From: Thermoplasmatota archaeon
GTDB taxonomy: Archaea; Thermoplasmatota; E2; DHVEG-1
Assembly (NCBI GenBank): GCA_030605515.1
Contig: JAUWIE010000016.1
Location: 1-19,117 of the forward strand
DNA: 19,117 bases
Direction of reading: 5' to 3'
Below the pieces are notes generated by a model that worked only from the letters and a program-made list of their open reading frames with translations, ran no database searches and was not told the DNA's origin. This document shows positions 1-7,820 of the stretch, one piece after another; within the stretch, counting starts at the first letter, position 1; every line of letters begins with the position of its first letter. A program made the translations under genes and the position numbers.

Positions 1-40
1 AATTCACCACCATATCTGGTAGTGTTGGAAAGTTCAACTA

Positions 41-50
41 TTTTAAAATA
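41..50 (+). promoter_or_regulatory. probable TATA promoter of the PAS gene
   Basis: A TTTTAAAATA stretch lies about 45 bases ahead of the ATG at 93, which would place transcription start near 70-75 and leave a short leader that includes the Shine-Dalgarno-like GAGGAT at 80-85. Composition is AT-rich throughout, so this is a weak call. Bases 1-40 hold no gene that I can see. Confidence 0.35.
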
Positions 51-92
51 CATAAGGATAATGTCTGAAAAGTTGTTGTGAGGATAGATTAT

Positions 93-1145
93 ATGAAGGA
101 TGAGCCTGAGATAATAAAAGTATTACGGAGACAGGAATGGCTCAAAAAGAAAGAAGGGAAATTGCAGGAGGCTCTATCATCTACAGAGATATCAGAACCG
201 GTATCTAATAAAACGATGGAAATCATTGAAGATGACACCGACCAGAAGATGATAAGAGGAGTCTTACAGGATTCTAAGAAAACCCTTCGAACTCTGATTA
301 GTTTGATTCCTGATCCTATCGTCATCGTTAATAAAAAAGGGAAATTCCTAGAAGTTTCTGATAGAATAGAAGATATAACTGGTGTGAAAAGAGAGGAGTT
401 ACTTGGAAAGAACTTTCTGAAAACAAAATTTATAACAGCGAAAAGTAAGGCTATTCTTATAAAAAATTTGGCTAAGAGACTGTTGGGGGAAAAAATTGAA
501 TCATATGAGATCGAGGTGATTTCAAAAGATAGTAAAAAGTTACCCTTTAGGGTAAATGGAATTAGGATTGACTATGATGGTAAACCTGCTGATTTAGTGG
601 TTTTCCATGATCTTTCTGAGCAAAAGGATGCTGTAAAAGAACTGGAATATCATAAGAAATACTTTGAGGTTTTGTTTGATAATATCCCCTATGGTATAGT
701 TACCATTGATTTGGATCATAAAGTAAAAGATATAAATCCTGGATTTACAAGAATTTTTGGTTACGCAGCTGAAGAAATAAAAGGAAAGAGTTTACATGAT
801 TTTATAGTCCCTATGGGGGAAATTCCTGAGGCAGAACAACATCGAGAAAAGAACATATCCGCAATAGAAACTCTTCATAAACGAAAAGATGAAAGTTTAA
901 TCCCTGTTGAAATTATTAGTGCTCCGATATTGGTGGGTGATAAAAAAATTGGAGAATATACCATTTATAAAGATATTACTGAAAGAAAGAATGTCGAGGA
1001 GGAATTAAAAGAAGAGTTAGAAGAACTTGAAAAATATAAAAATATTACAGTTGGTCGAGAGCTGAGAATCATTGAATTGAAAAAGAAAGTAGAAGAATTA
1101 GAAGAAAAATTGAAAGAGGAGAGGAAAAAATATGGCAAAATTTAA
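93..1145 (+). CDS. double-PAS signalling protein without a kinase domain
   Basis: Predicted cytoplasmic sensor of 350 residues. Two PAS domains are visible, roughly residues 67-178 and 190-299; the second ends in the usual KDITERK motif that closes a PAC segment. An acidic/basic coiled coil follows (300-350) with a VGREL motif at 320-324, a helix I recall from the ends of PAS proteins in methanogens and other archaea. No histidine phosphoacceptor region and no ATPase domain follow, so it probably signals by protein contact rather than by phosphorylation. ATG 93 is preferred to GTG 78 because GAGGAT at 80-85 sits at normal Shine-Dalgarno spacing from it. It is the first gene of a + strand signalling cluster and overlaps a 24-codon ORF at its 3' end. 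The ligand is unknown. Family assignment is firm, the role is inferred. Confidence 0.85.
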   Translation: MKDEPEIIKVLRRQEWLKKKEGKLQEALSSTEISEPVSNKTMEIIEDDTDQKMIRGVLQDSKKTLRTLISLIPDPIVIVNKKGKFLEVSDRIEDITGVKREELLGKNFLKTKFITAKSKAILIKNLAKRLLGEKIESYEIEVISKDSKKLPFRVNGIRIDYDGKPADLVVFHDLSEQKDAVKELEYHKKYFEVLFDNIPYGIVTIDLDHKVKDINPGFTRIFGYAAEEIKGKSLHDFIVPMGEIPEAEQHREKNISAIETLHKRKDESLIPVEIISAPILVGDKKIGEYTIYKDITERKNVEEELKEELEELEKYKNITVGRELRIIELKKKVEELEEKLKEERKKYGKI

Positions 1146-1206
1146 GGAGTTAGAAGCTGGAGGAGATCTTAAAATGAATGAATTGAAAAATAAAAGTAAG
1201 GGTTAA
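1132..1206 (+). CDS. micro-ORF, 24 residues, copy of the PAS-protein tail motif
   Basis: ATG at 1132 opens a 24-codon frame ending in TAA at 1204-1206, in the +1 frame relative to the PAS gene and overlapping its last 14 bases. GGAGAGG just upstream is a good ribosome site. Residues 3-23 (beginning KFKELEAGGDLKMNELK) align without gaps to residues 314-334 of the PAS protein (beginning KYKNITVGRELRIIELK), matching at K, K, G, L, E, L, K and K, with conservative changes at F/Y, D/E and K/R. Either this is a real small coiled-coil protein that could bind the PAS protein or its partners, or it is a remnant of a tandem repeat that a one-base indel moved out of frame; the A6 run at 1125-1130 is an obvious place for that. 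The frame and alignment are seen; expression is not known. Confidence 0.45.
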   Translation: MAKFKELEAGGDLKMNELKNKSKG

Positions 1207-1223
1207 AGGGGGAGAGATAAAAT

Positions 1224-2573
1224 ATGAAAAATCTAAAAAATATTGGTATATTAGGAGTAGTTATAGGAGCCTTGTTGTTAAGTGGATGCTTCGAAACAGA
1301 AGAGATTGAAATAACTGAAGGAGATGATGAGACGCAACTTACAGGACCGGTATATGTTAGTTGTGGGTGGAGTATAGATAATAATGCTATTAATGCGGTA
1401 AATGAGGCAGCCTCTTTAGTAATTAGCGAATTTGGAGAAAAATCTCCAGAATATGTTATACTTTTCTCTACAGTAGGTTATGATTCAGAGGTTGTTCTTG
1501 GAGAGGTTAATAATTTTTTCCCTAATGCACAGGTTTATGGTGGTACATCTTGTGCTGCTGTTATAACTAACGATGGTTATCATGCTGGTGAAGTTGGTTC
1601 ATTGGCTTTACTAGGTGTATCCTCTGAAAACATAAGCTTTGGTGTTGGCGGAGCTGATTTGGATGAAGAAGATTCAGCTAGAGCGGCTGGAGAAAAAGCT
1701 ATTATAGAAGCTATTGAGAATGCAGGAAAAGAAGGAGAAATACCTGCGATTGTTTTAATTACTGCGGCTCCTGGGGCAGAAGAGGAGATTCTTTTTGGAA
1801 TAGAGGATGTCATTGGCAAAGATGTTCCAATAATGGGGGGCAGTTCTGGAGACAATACGATAGAGGGATATTGGAAACAATTTGTAAACGATAAGGTATA
1901 TAGTAATGGTGTCAGCCTTACAGCAGTATTTACTGATTTAAAAGTTGGATCTGCATTTGAAGCAGGATATTTAGTAAGCGAGAACGAAGGAAATATCACT
2001 CGAGCAGATGGAAGGATAATTTATGAGATCGATAACAAACTCGCTGCAGAGGTTTATAACAATTGGACTAACGGAGAAGTCATAGGTGAAGCACTTGAAT
2101 CCTCTGAAGGAGAAATAACAATACTCTCTGAATCAACATTTTACCCGCTAGCAAAAATATTTACCGATCCAGATGAAACCGTTCATTATCTATCAATACA
2201 TCCACTTTCAGTTAATTTATCAGATAAACGTCTTACTGTTTTTGCTAACGTGGAAGAAGGAGAAAAAATACAGTTAATGCATGGGAATTGGGAACTGCTA
2301 CTTAATAGGGCTCAAAGCACTCCTAATGCTGCTTTGGAAAATGGAGGTATTGAAAAAGGCGAAGGAGCATTTGGAATATATGTATTCTGTGCTGGAACAA
2401 TGCTAGGTATCCCAGAAGGCGAGAGACCTATGATGCCTCTTTTAGTTGAGGAAGCAATAGGAGTTCCGTTTATAGGCACATTTACCTTTGGTGAACAGGG
2501 TTACATATCTGAAATAGGAAATAAGCATGGAAACCTTGTTAATTCTATGGTAATCATTGGTGAAGAAAATTAG
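1224..2573 (+). CDS. FIST-domain lipoprotein, secreted
   Basis: A 449-residue protein with a bacterial-type lipoprotein signal: basic N-terminus, hydrophobic stretch 7-19 and lipobox LSGC with Cys22 as the lipidation site. The mature protein begins with an acidic linker. The remainder fits the FIST family (F-box and intracellular signal transduction proteins): N-terminal FIST domain about 60-250 with GGTS at 106-109 and MGGSSGDN at 204-211, and a FIST_C-like domain about 265-435 with TFGEQG at 421-426 followed by GNKHGN. FIST domains are generally described as small-ligand sensors, mostly intracellular and often near kinases or chemotaxis proteins. Here export is predicted, so it would act on the outer face of the membrane. 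The start is supported by a strong GGGGGAG site at 1207-1213. The next gene downstream is a membrane sensor kinase, a natural partner. The ligand cannot be told from sequence. Confidence 0.85.
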   Translation: MKNLKNIGILGVVIGALLLSGCFETEEIEITEGDDETQLTGPVYVSCGWSIDNNAINAVNEAASLVISEFGEKSPEYVILFSTVGYDSEVVLGEVNNFFPNAQVYGGTSCAAVITNDGYHAGEVGSLALLGVSSENISFGVGGADLDEEDSARAAGEKAIIEAIENAGKEGEIPAIVLITAAPGAEEEILFGIEDVIGKDVPIMGGSSGDNTIEGYWKQFVNDKVYSNGVSLTAVFTDLKVGSAFEAGYLVSENEGNITRADGRIIYEIDNKLAAEVYNNWTNGEVIGEALESSEGEITILSESTFYPLAKIFTDPDETVHYLSIHPLSVNLSDKRLTVFANVEEGEKIQLMHGNWELLLNRAQSTPNAALENGGIEKGEGAFGIYVFCAGTMLGIPEGERPMMPLLVEEAIGVPFIGTFTFGEQGYISEIGNKHGNLVNSMVIIGEEN

Positions 2574-2587
2574 AGTTGAACCTGTTC

Positions 2588-2596
2588 TTATATATA
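2588..2596 (+). promoter_or_regulatory. probable TATA promoter of the sensor kinase gene
   Basis: TTATATATA lies in the 134-base gap between the FIST gene and the kinase gene, about 112 bases before the kinase ATG. It would give a leader near 85-90 bases. This suggests the kinase and the genes after it can be transcribed separately from the FIST gene. Nothing else convincing is seen in the gap. Confidence 0.4.
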
Positions 2597-2707
2597 TCTG
2601 ACAGTGTTTGATTTGCATAAAAGAAAGAAATACTCTGGGCTGGGATATGATAGATTGGAATAGGCTCCAGGATTAAATTATTACCAACTAATAGGTAAGT
2701 TGTCAGT

Positions 2708-4378
2708 ATGCATCTCATAAAAAGAAAAAGCATATTCAGTAAGATCCTACTATTGATGATAATAGTGTCAATTATTTCAGGGACACTAATCCTAGGTATA
2801 TCCTTAGCTGAACAAACTTCTTCCATGGAAGAAAATATCATTCAACATCATATAGTGGTAGCCAATGTGGCTTCACAAAGCATTGAAGCTGGTTATTTTG
2901 CTCAGATCTGGCCATTCGAGACACTCAAAGAAATTAGTGAATGCGAAAGTGTTTTGTTTTGGTGGGTAGTTAAACCAGACGGAGAAATCTTACGAGCTGA
3001 TGACACGGCAATGTGGGGAAAACAGATAAACGATGAATCTCTTGGTACAAGTAAAACGGTTGTTAAAGATAGTGTGTCCCCTAAAACTGGTGAAAATATA
3101 AAACTAATTGTTCATCCACTTGATATAGGCGAAGAGGGGGAACAGTGGACGTTTTACTTGGGAATTTCCTTAGAATCTGTTGTTGATGCAAGAAATAAAA
3201 TGATTGTTGATGGCGTTGGTTTCTTCATTGTGATACTTATTGTGGTAATCTTTATTTCATTTTATTTTACTAAAACTGTCACTAGACCAATAACAACATT
3301 AACTGAAGGAGCAAAAGCCATATCTCAAGGAGACCTTGAGTATAATATAAAAATAGAAACTAAAGATGAAATCGGGAAATTAGCAGATGCTTTTAACAAA
3401 ATGAGCGGGAAGTTAAAAGAATCTAGGAGTAAACTGGAAAATTACAGTAAAAATTTGGAAAAACAAGTCGAGGAAAGAACAAGAGAGCTTAACGAAAAGA
3501 TCACTGAATCGAAACAAAGCGAAGCTGCTACTCTAAGCATCCTGGAGGACATGCATATAATCCATGAGGGACTTATAAAATCACAGAAAAGAATCAAACT
3601 GCAGAATATTAAACTAAAAAAACTTGATCGGATAAAATCAGATTTTCTCAATGTAACCTCTCATGAACTTCGAACACCGATGTCTGCGATAAAAGGTTAT
3701 GTACAAATGGTGATGAAGCAAACGCTTGGCAATATCACTGAAGAGCAAAAAAAAGCACTCAACATTGTTCTCCGAAATACAGATCGGTTGGATCATCTGA
3801 TTCAAGACATTCTTGACATCTCCAGGCTGGAATCAGGAACCATGAAATTTATCCCCGAAAAAACAGATATAAAAACCATGGTGAAAGAAACAGTTGAAAC
3901 AATGCAATCATCTGCAGATTTAAAACATATTACGATTAACGCAGAGATAGAAGATGAGATGCCTGAGTTAACAATTGATCAAGAACGTATAAAACAAGTG
4001 ATTATAAATATTATAAGTAATGCGATAAAATTCTCACCAGATGGCTCTATTATCAATGTACAAGCTAAAAAAGACAAGAACAATATATTGTTCGGAGTTC
4101 AGGATTTTGGCCGTGGTATACCAGAGGATAAACAAAAAAAGATATTTGAAACATTTTACCAGGTTGATTCAGGTATGGATCGGAAGTTTGGCGGTGCGGG
4201 TCTTGGGCTTGCAATTTCACGAGGTATTGTTCTTGCACATGGTGGACAGATATGGGCAGATAGCATAATTGGAAAAGGCAGCACCTTTTATTTCACGCTA
4301 CCGCTTAGATCTGTTGTTGATCTCGAAGAAAAATTCAAAGAAATCGATATTTTCGGACTGAAACCCGGAGGTATATAA
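2708..4378 (+). CDS. membrane sensor histidine kinase (Cache-like, HAMP, HisKA, HATPase_c)
   Basis: A complete 556-residue two-component sensor. Membrane helix 1 spans about 12-34 and helix 2 about 167-187; the 130-residue segment between them would be extracellular and looks like a single Cache-type sensor, which I judge by size and pattern only. A HAMP domain (about 188-242) and a long charged coiled coil (240-310) follow. The HisKA box FLNVTSHELRTP carries the phosphoacceptor His319. The ATPase domain shows the N box (N434, N438), G1 box DFGRG 466-470, F box around 480-483 and G2 box GGAGLGL 495-501, so it should be catalytically competent. No receiver is fused; the separate receiver at 5382 is the likely target. 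It follows the FIST lipoprotein, and its stop codon directly abuts the ATG of the next gene. The AGGTAA at about 2695 gives only moderate support to the start; the first membrane helix supports it better. Confidence 0.92.
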   Translation: MHLIKRKSIFSKILLLMIIVSIISGTLILGISLAEQTSSMEENIIQHHIVVANVASQSIEAGYFAQIWPFETLKEISECESVLFWWVVKPDGEILRADDTAMWGKQINDESLGTSKTVVKDSVSPKTGENIKLIVHPLDIGEEGEQWTFYLGISLESVVDARNKMIVDGVGFFIVILIVVIFISFYFTKTVTRPITTLTEGAKAISQGDLEYNIKIETKDEIGKLADAFNKMSGKLKESRSKLENYSKNLEKQVEERTRELNEKITESKQSEAATLSILEDMHIIHEGLIKSQKRIKLQNIKLKKLDRIKSDFLNVTSHELRTPMSAIKGYVQMVMKQTLGNITEEQKKALNIVLRNTDRLDHLIQDILDISRLESGTMKFIPEKTDIKTMVKETVETMQSSADLKHITINAEIEDEMPELTIDQERIKQVIINIISNAIKFSPDGSIINVQAKKDKNNILFGVQDFGRGIPEDKQKKIFETFYQVDSGMDRKFGGAGLGLAISRGIVLAHGGQIWADSIIGKGSTFYFTLPLRSVVDLEEKFKEIDIFGLKPGGI

Positions 4379-5287
4379 ATGTCAGATATTCAAAATTCGG
4401 ATTTAATTAAACAGACAATAAAAACACTTTTGGTTATAACAAGTAGGCGGGCCTCTGAATCTGTTTCTATTTTACTTATAGATACAATACTCAAGACACT
4501 AATCGGGAGATATAACTTTCTAAAAAATGTTAAGATAAAAAGCACAGTAGGTTATGGAGAAATCACTGCTGATGCTGTTACTGTTGATTCTGATATAAAT
4601 TCAGTTGATCCCTTTGTAGTGGGAAAAGTCATTGAGACTATTATCAGAGTAATATGTATAGATCTAAGAGAAAAAGCAGGATTGTTTTTTATAAAGGAGT
4701 TTAAAAACCGAGTTGGAGGAAATTATGTTTCAACGCTTAGAGAGATTGGGGTAGACCTTGATCTCATACAATTAGAGCGAGATTATTCGCGTACGCAGCA
4801 ACAACGAAGAAAAACTTACAAGGCTGGAGCTGAAGGTAAAGCCAAGGGGAAAAAACCTGAAGATACAAGCATATTAGGCTATCAGTGGAATAATGTTTCA
4901 ACATGGCGATACAAAGACAATATGTGTCTTCTGTATGACAAAAATGGTAAACTGTTAGATAAGTTACATTTAGATCAAATCATAGAAAATCATGTGAGAG
5001 AATTAACAGAACCCGACATACCGCTGGAAACAACAAATGAAATTATCGAGCTCGATGAACAACACCATAAACTCTTGCAATTATTATATTCACGAGATTT
5101 GGATATAAATGAAGCAAAATATTTAATGGATAAAACTAAACCAGAAATAGAATATATGGTATATGAACTAATAAATGTTGAATTTTTACAACATGAGTCA
5201 GATGATACGGTAAAAATAACCCAGAACGGTATAGATTATTTATTATCCGAAGAAGAAAAAAAATTAGAAGTAAAAAAGAAGAACTAG
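4379..5287 (+). CDS. unrecognised protein with C-terminal winged-helix domain
   Basis: I do not recognise this 302-residue protein as a named family. Residues 8-135 form a compact alpha/beta region that includes SVDPFVVGKVI (75-85) and a helix rich in conserved-looking hydrophobic residues. A basic, low-complexity linker (138-162) is followed by a short region with GYQWNNVSTWRY (167-178) that is likely beta-rich. Residues 224-292 have the pattern of a winged helix: three helices, then a VKITQNGIDYLL wing and terminal helix. That suggests DNA binding or protein contact and makes it a candidate output of the adjacent kinase. Translation is coupled: GGAGGT at 4367-4372 lies inside the end of the kinase gene, and ATG directly follows its TAA. 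The N-terminal fold may occur in other Thermoplasmata proteins, but that is recollection only. Confidence 0.8.
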   Translation: MSDIQNSDLIKQTIKTLLVITSRRASESVSILLIDTILKTLIGRYNFLKNVKIKSTVGYGEITADAVTVDSDINSVDPFVVGKVIETIIRVICIDLREKAGLFFIKEFKNRVGGNYVSTLREIGVDLDLIQLERDYSRTQQQRRKTYKAGAEGKAKGKKPEDTSILGYQWNNVSTWRYKDNMCLLYDKNGKLLDKLHLDQIIENHVRELTEPDIPLETTNEIIELDEQHHKLLQLLYSRDLDINEAKYLMDKTKPEIEYMVYELINVEFLQHESDDTVKITQNGIDYLLSEEEKKLEVKKKN

Positions 5288-5381
5288 AGTAGAAAAATTA
5301 AATGAATAGATATTATAAGGAACGGAAAAGAATTTAATAAAAAAGAACATATCCTAAATAGAAGCTGAGGAGAGAAAAAAG

Positions 5382-5744
5382 ATGACAAAAGTAATGGTTG
5401 TTGATGATGAACAAGACCTTCGAGAGATGATTAATCTCATGATGAAAAAAGAAGGCTATGAAACCGAAATGGCAGAAAACGGAGAAGATTTTCTAGAAAA
5501 AATCGATAATTTTAATCCAGATGTTGTAACACTTGATGTAATGATGCCAGGACTAACAACAAAAGAAATACTTATGAAACTAAAAGAAAAGAAAAGCAAC
5601 CCAAAGATAATACTTCTCACAGTCGTACGATTTTCAGATGAAGAAAAAAAGAAAATACTTGAAATGGGAAACGTAGCAGATTACATCACAAAACCATTTG
5701 AGTTTGACGACCTCATCAGCACTGTTAAAAAAACTGCATCATAA
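5382..5744 (+). CDS. single-domain response regulator (receiver)
   Basis: A 120-residue CheY-like receiver with no output domain. Acidic pocket residues Asp8 and Asp9, phosphoacceptor Asp52 in LDVMMPG, Thr80 and Lys104 in TKPF are all present, so phosphorylation from His319 of the kinase encoded upstream is expected. GAGGAGAG about 8 bases before the ATG is a strong ribosome site. A 94-base gap separates it from the previous gene and may contain a promoter (ATATTATA near 5307). Lacking an effector domain, it must act by docking on another protein; the winged-helix protein before it and the KaiC-like protein after it are the local candidates. This last point is inference from order. Confidence 0.93.
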   Translation: MTKVMVVDDEQDLREMINLMMKKEGYETEMAENGEDFLEKIDNFNPDVVTLDVMMPGLTTKEILMKLKEKKSNPKIILLTVVRFSDEEKKKILEMGNVADYITKPFEFDDLISTVKKTAS

Positions 5745-5766
5745 AATTACTTCCCAGGTAGTAATC

Positions 5767-6390
5767 ATGGATGAAGATGTTATAACAATAAATTATTGGA
5801 AAGAGATACATCACGAAATATCAGATATTTTAAAAAATCTAAATGGAATAGTATTACTCACACATAATTCTATAGAATTCACTGAAATTATTGATATCTT
5901 AAACAAAACTAAACCTGAACGTTTCACAAACGTTCTCTACATCTCACTTGTAAGAAGTTATGATTACATGAGACTAGCCCTCAATAAAAAACCGCTTAAT
6001 CTAAAAAAGATAGTTTTCATTGATTGCGTCTCAGGATATGCATTCCCATCAGAAGACAACATAGACGACTGTCTTTATCACAAACCTCCATTTAATCTAG
6101 AAGAAATGAAAAATATCATAAGATTCGGTATCCAAAAAGCAAGTCCAGACATAATTGTTATAGATTCACTTACCCAATTTATCAATTTTTCACATCCTAC
6201 AGAAGGTGAATTAAGCGACTTCTATAAATTTTTAAAATCCCTAAAAGACGACACTCTTAATATTATACAGGATACTTTCATCTTATTGTACGATAGTAAG
6301 ATGAGCATGATGCAAAATCTTCCTAAGATGTCTACCGATCTGATTCTAAAAGTAGAAGTCTCAAAAGAAGAACCACGATGGAAAGATTAA
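5767..6390 (+). CDS. KaiC/RecA-like protein lacking a Walker A motif
   Basis: A 207-residue protein with alternating strand/helix pattern of a RecA-type core. A Walker B-like strand IIVIDSLT lies at 129-136, and FIDCVSGY (84-91) resembles the strand and turn seen in KaiC-type signalling ATPases. Where the P-loop should be, after strand GIVLLT (27-32), the sequence reads HNSIEF with no glycine-lysine motif, so ATP hydrolysis is unlikely. P-loop-less relatives such as the MEDS and DUF835-type families act as sensor or scaffold domains, and this could be one. The ATG at 5767 is preferred over a TTG at 5698 that lies inside the receiver gene. It begins 22 bases after the receiver and is last in the signalling cluster. 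The fold is likely; the function is unknown. Confidence 0.7.
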   Translation: MDEDVITINYWKEIHHEISDILKNLNGIVLLTHNSIEFTEIIDILNKTKPERFTNVLYISLVRSYDYMRLALNKKPLNLKKIVFIDCVSGYAFPSEDNIDDCLYHKPPFNLEEMKNIIRFGIQKASPDIIVIDSLTQFINFSHPTEGELSDFYKFLKSLKDDTLNIIQDTFILLYDSKMSMMQNLPKMSTDLILKVEVSKEEPRWKD

Positions 6391-6422
6391 TCAGTGAAAT
6401 ACTTTCCATTAGATAAAAAATC

Positions 6423-6430
6423 TTTTTTTT
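6423..6430 (+). terminator. T8 tract ending the signalling cluster
   Basis: A run of eight T lies 33 bases past the stop of the KaiC-like gene, preceded by an A6 run. Archaeal RNA polymerase commonly stops at such tracts. It precedes the promoter of the ribosomal operon, so the position makes sense. Confidence 0.55.
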
Positions 6431-6496
6431 CTAGACTACTAAAGATATTTTTGGTTTTGGAAAACCCTTCGGAGCTACTGAAGAGGTAGCTTACCT

Positions 6497-6505
6497 TTTT
6501 ATATT
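6497..6505 (+). promoter_or_regulatory. TATA promoter of the eL42 operon
   Basis: TTTTTATAT centred about 53 bases before the eL42 start would put transcription start near 6527-6530, leaving a leader of about 25 bases that includes the Shine-Dalgarno AAGGAG at 6541-6546. An inverted repeat AGCTAC/GTAGCT (6473-6478 and 6486-6491, 7-base loop) sits immediately upstream of the box and could be an operator or a remnant terminator; its role is unknown. Confidence 0.55.
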
Positions 6506-6553
6506 ACCTCCTTATTACCCTTACATTCTATAGTATTCTCTAAGGAGCTTTAT

Positions 6554-6832
6554 ATGTTAAAACCAAGGAAAGTTAAAACATATTGCCCATACTGTAAGAA
6601 ACATACAATTCATGAAGTTGATAAAATAAAAAAGAAAAAAGCAAGTGAGCTTAAACAGGGTCAGCGACGATTTCGTCGTGTAATGCGTGGATATAGAGGG
6701 TTTCCTAGACCTAAACCTGAAGGACGGGAGAAAACTAGTAGACGTATAGCATTGAAGTTTAGATGTTCCATATGTAAGAAAATCCACCAGCCTCCAAGTA
6801 TTCGAGCGAAAAAATTAGAAATTGGTGAATAA
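6554..6832 (+). CDS. rpl44e: 50S ribosomal protein eL42 (L44e)
   Basis: A 92-residue zinc-binding ribosomal protein of the large subunit, shared by archaea and eukaryotes and located near the E site. Two CxxC pairs, Cys11/Cys14 and Cys71/Cys74, form the zinc site. The basic middle with RRFRRVMRGYRGFPRPKP is the family signature. Length is normal for archaea. It leads a compact operon in which eS27, aIF2 alpha, Nop10 and a PAC2 protein follow, an arrangement I know from many euryarchaea. A clean AAGGAG precedes the ATG. Confidence 0.97.
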   Translation: MLKPRKVKTYCPYCKKHTIHEVDKIKKKKASELKQGQRRFRRVMRGYRGFPRPKPEGREKTSRRIALKFRCSICKKIHQPPSIRAKKLEIGE

Positions 6833-6835
6833 TAT

Positions 6836-7012
6836 ATGGATAAACCTGAGAGTAAATTTATAAAGGTAAGATGTACAGATTGTGAAAATGAACAAGTTTT
6901 ATTTAATAAGGCTAGCACTGTAGTCTCTTGTCATATATGTGGTAGTAAATTAGCGATACCTCGTGGTGGAAAGGCAAAGATCAAAGGTGAGATTTTAGAG
7001 GTTATTGAGTAA
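6836..7012 (+). CDS. rps27e: 30S ribosomal protein eS27
   Basis: A 58-codon gene starting with ATG three bases after the eL42 stop. The protein MDKPESKFIKVRCTDC... holds a zinc ribbon with Cys13, Cys16, Cys32 and Cys35, and SKLAIPRGGKAKI near the end fits the family's conserved C-terminal part. It belongs to the small ribosomal subunit. Length matches archaeal eS27 (about 60 residues). The gene is easily missed by length cut-offs, but its place between eL42 and aIF2 alpha is the usual one. Confidence 0.95.
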   Translation: MDKPESKFIKVRCTDCENEQVLFNKASTVVSCHICGSKLAIPRGGKAKIKGEILEVIE

Positions 7013-7031
7013 AATTAAAGGTCTTATTGTT

Positions 7032-7820
7032 ATGATTAAGAAGGATTATCCTGAAGAAGGAGAGCTTATCGTAGGAACGGTTGTCAAAGTTCAGAATTTT
7101 GGGGCGTTTGTATCTCTTGGTGAGTACCCTGGGAGAGAGGGATTTATTCATATATCTGAAGCTGCAACTGGTTGGGTAAAACGGATTCGTAATCATATAA
7201 AAGAAAAACAAAAAGTTGTCTGTAAAGTAATGCATGTAGATAAAGCAAAAGATCACGTTGATCTTTCTTTAAAAAGAGTAAATGAACATCAAAAAAGAGA
7301 TAAAATACAGGAGTGGAAGAACACTCAAAAAGCTGTAAAACTCATGGAGATGGTCTCTAAAAAAATTGGAAAAACAATTGAGCAGTGTTACAATGACTTT
7401 GGTAACGAATTAATAAATAAATATGGTTCACTTTATGCGGCTTTTGAAGAATGTGCATATGATGTGGAAACATTAATAAATGATGGATTTGAGGGTAGTT
7501 GGTTAAAAGATTTTGACTTGGTATCAAAGGATAACATATCGATTCCTTTTGTTGAAATAAGAGGTTATTTAACTGTTAATTCTTGGTTACCCGATGGTGT
7601 GAATTATATTCGTGATGCACTTTCAAATGCTGAGTTAAGTGAATATGAAGATGTTGAGATTAAAATAAAATATGTTGGAGCGCCTCAGTATATGATCAAG
7701 GTAAAAGCACCTGATTATAAAATAGCTGAGGATCAAATGAAAAAAGCAGTGGAGAGAACAAAAGAACATATTAAAAAATATAATGGTGATTGTGAGCTTC
7801 ATCGAAAACTAGAGGAGTAA
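7032..7820 (+). CDS. translation initiation factor 2 subunit alpha (aIF2 alpha)
   Basis: A 262-residue alpha subunit of the heterotrimeric factor that delivers initiator tRNA to the small ribosomal subunit. The N-terminal S1/OB domain is clear (residues 5-85: YPEEGELIVGTV, GAFVSLGEYPGREGFIHISE), followed by the helical domain and the C-terminal alpha/beta domain (about 175-262) that contacts the gamma subunit. I choose ATG 7032 over a TTG at 7005 that overlaps eS27, since the family normally begins a few residues before the YPEEGE motif; AAAGGT at 7016-7021 may serve as ribosome site. Its TAA overlaps the ATG of Nop10 by one base, so those two are translationally coupled. Confidence 0.95.
   Translation: MIKKDYPEEGELIVGTVVKVQNFGAFVSLGEYPGREGFIHISEAATGWVKRIRNHIKEKQKVVCKVMHVDKAKDHVDLSLKRVNEHQKRDKIQEWKNTQKAVKLMEMVSKKIGKTIEQCYNDFGNELINKYGSLYAAFEECAYDVETLINDGFEGSWLKDFDLVSKDNISIPFVEIRGYLTVNSWLPDGVNYIRDALSNAELSEYEDVEIKIKYVGAPQYMIKVKAPDYKIAEDQMKKAVERTKEHIKKYNGDCELHRKLEE

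Noticed and set aside
4041..4268. Open frame of 75 codons on the + strand inside the kinase gene
   Set aside because: It overlaps the HATPase_c coding region, whose N, G1, F and G2 boxes are all in the other frame. It is a shadow of that gene.
5698..5766. TTG start at 5698 for the KaiC-like protein, overlapping the receiver gene
   Set aside because: The added residues fall inside the receiver coding sequence and show no domain pattern. ATG 5767 lies after the receiver stop and begins the folded region.
6453..6491. Inverted repeats GGTTTT/AAAACC and AGCTAC/GTAGCT read as an intrinsic terminator
   Set aside because: The first has only two bases between its arms; the second is followed by the TATA box of the next operon rather than a clean T tract. 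The T8 run at 6423-6430 explains termination better.
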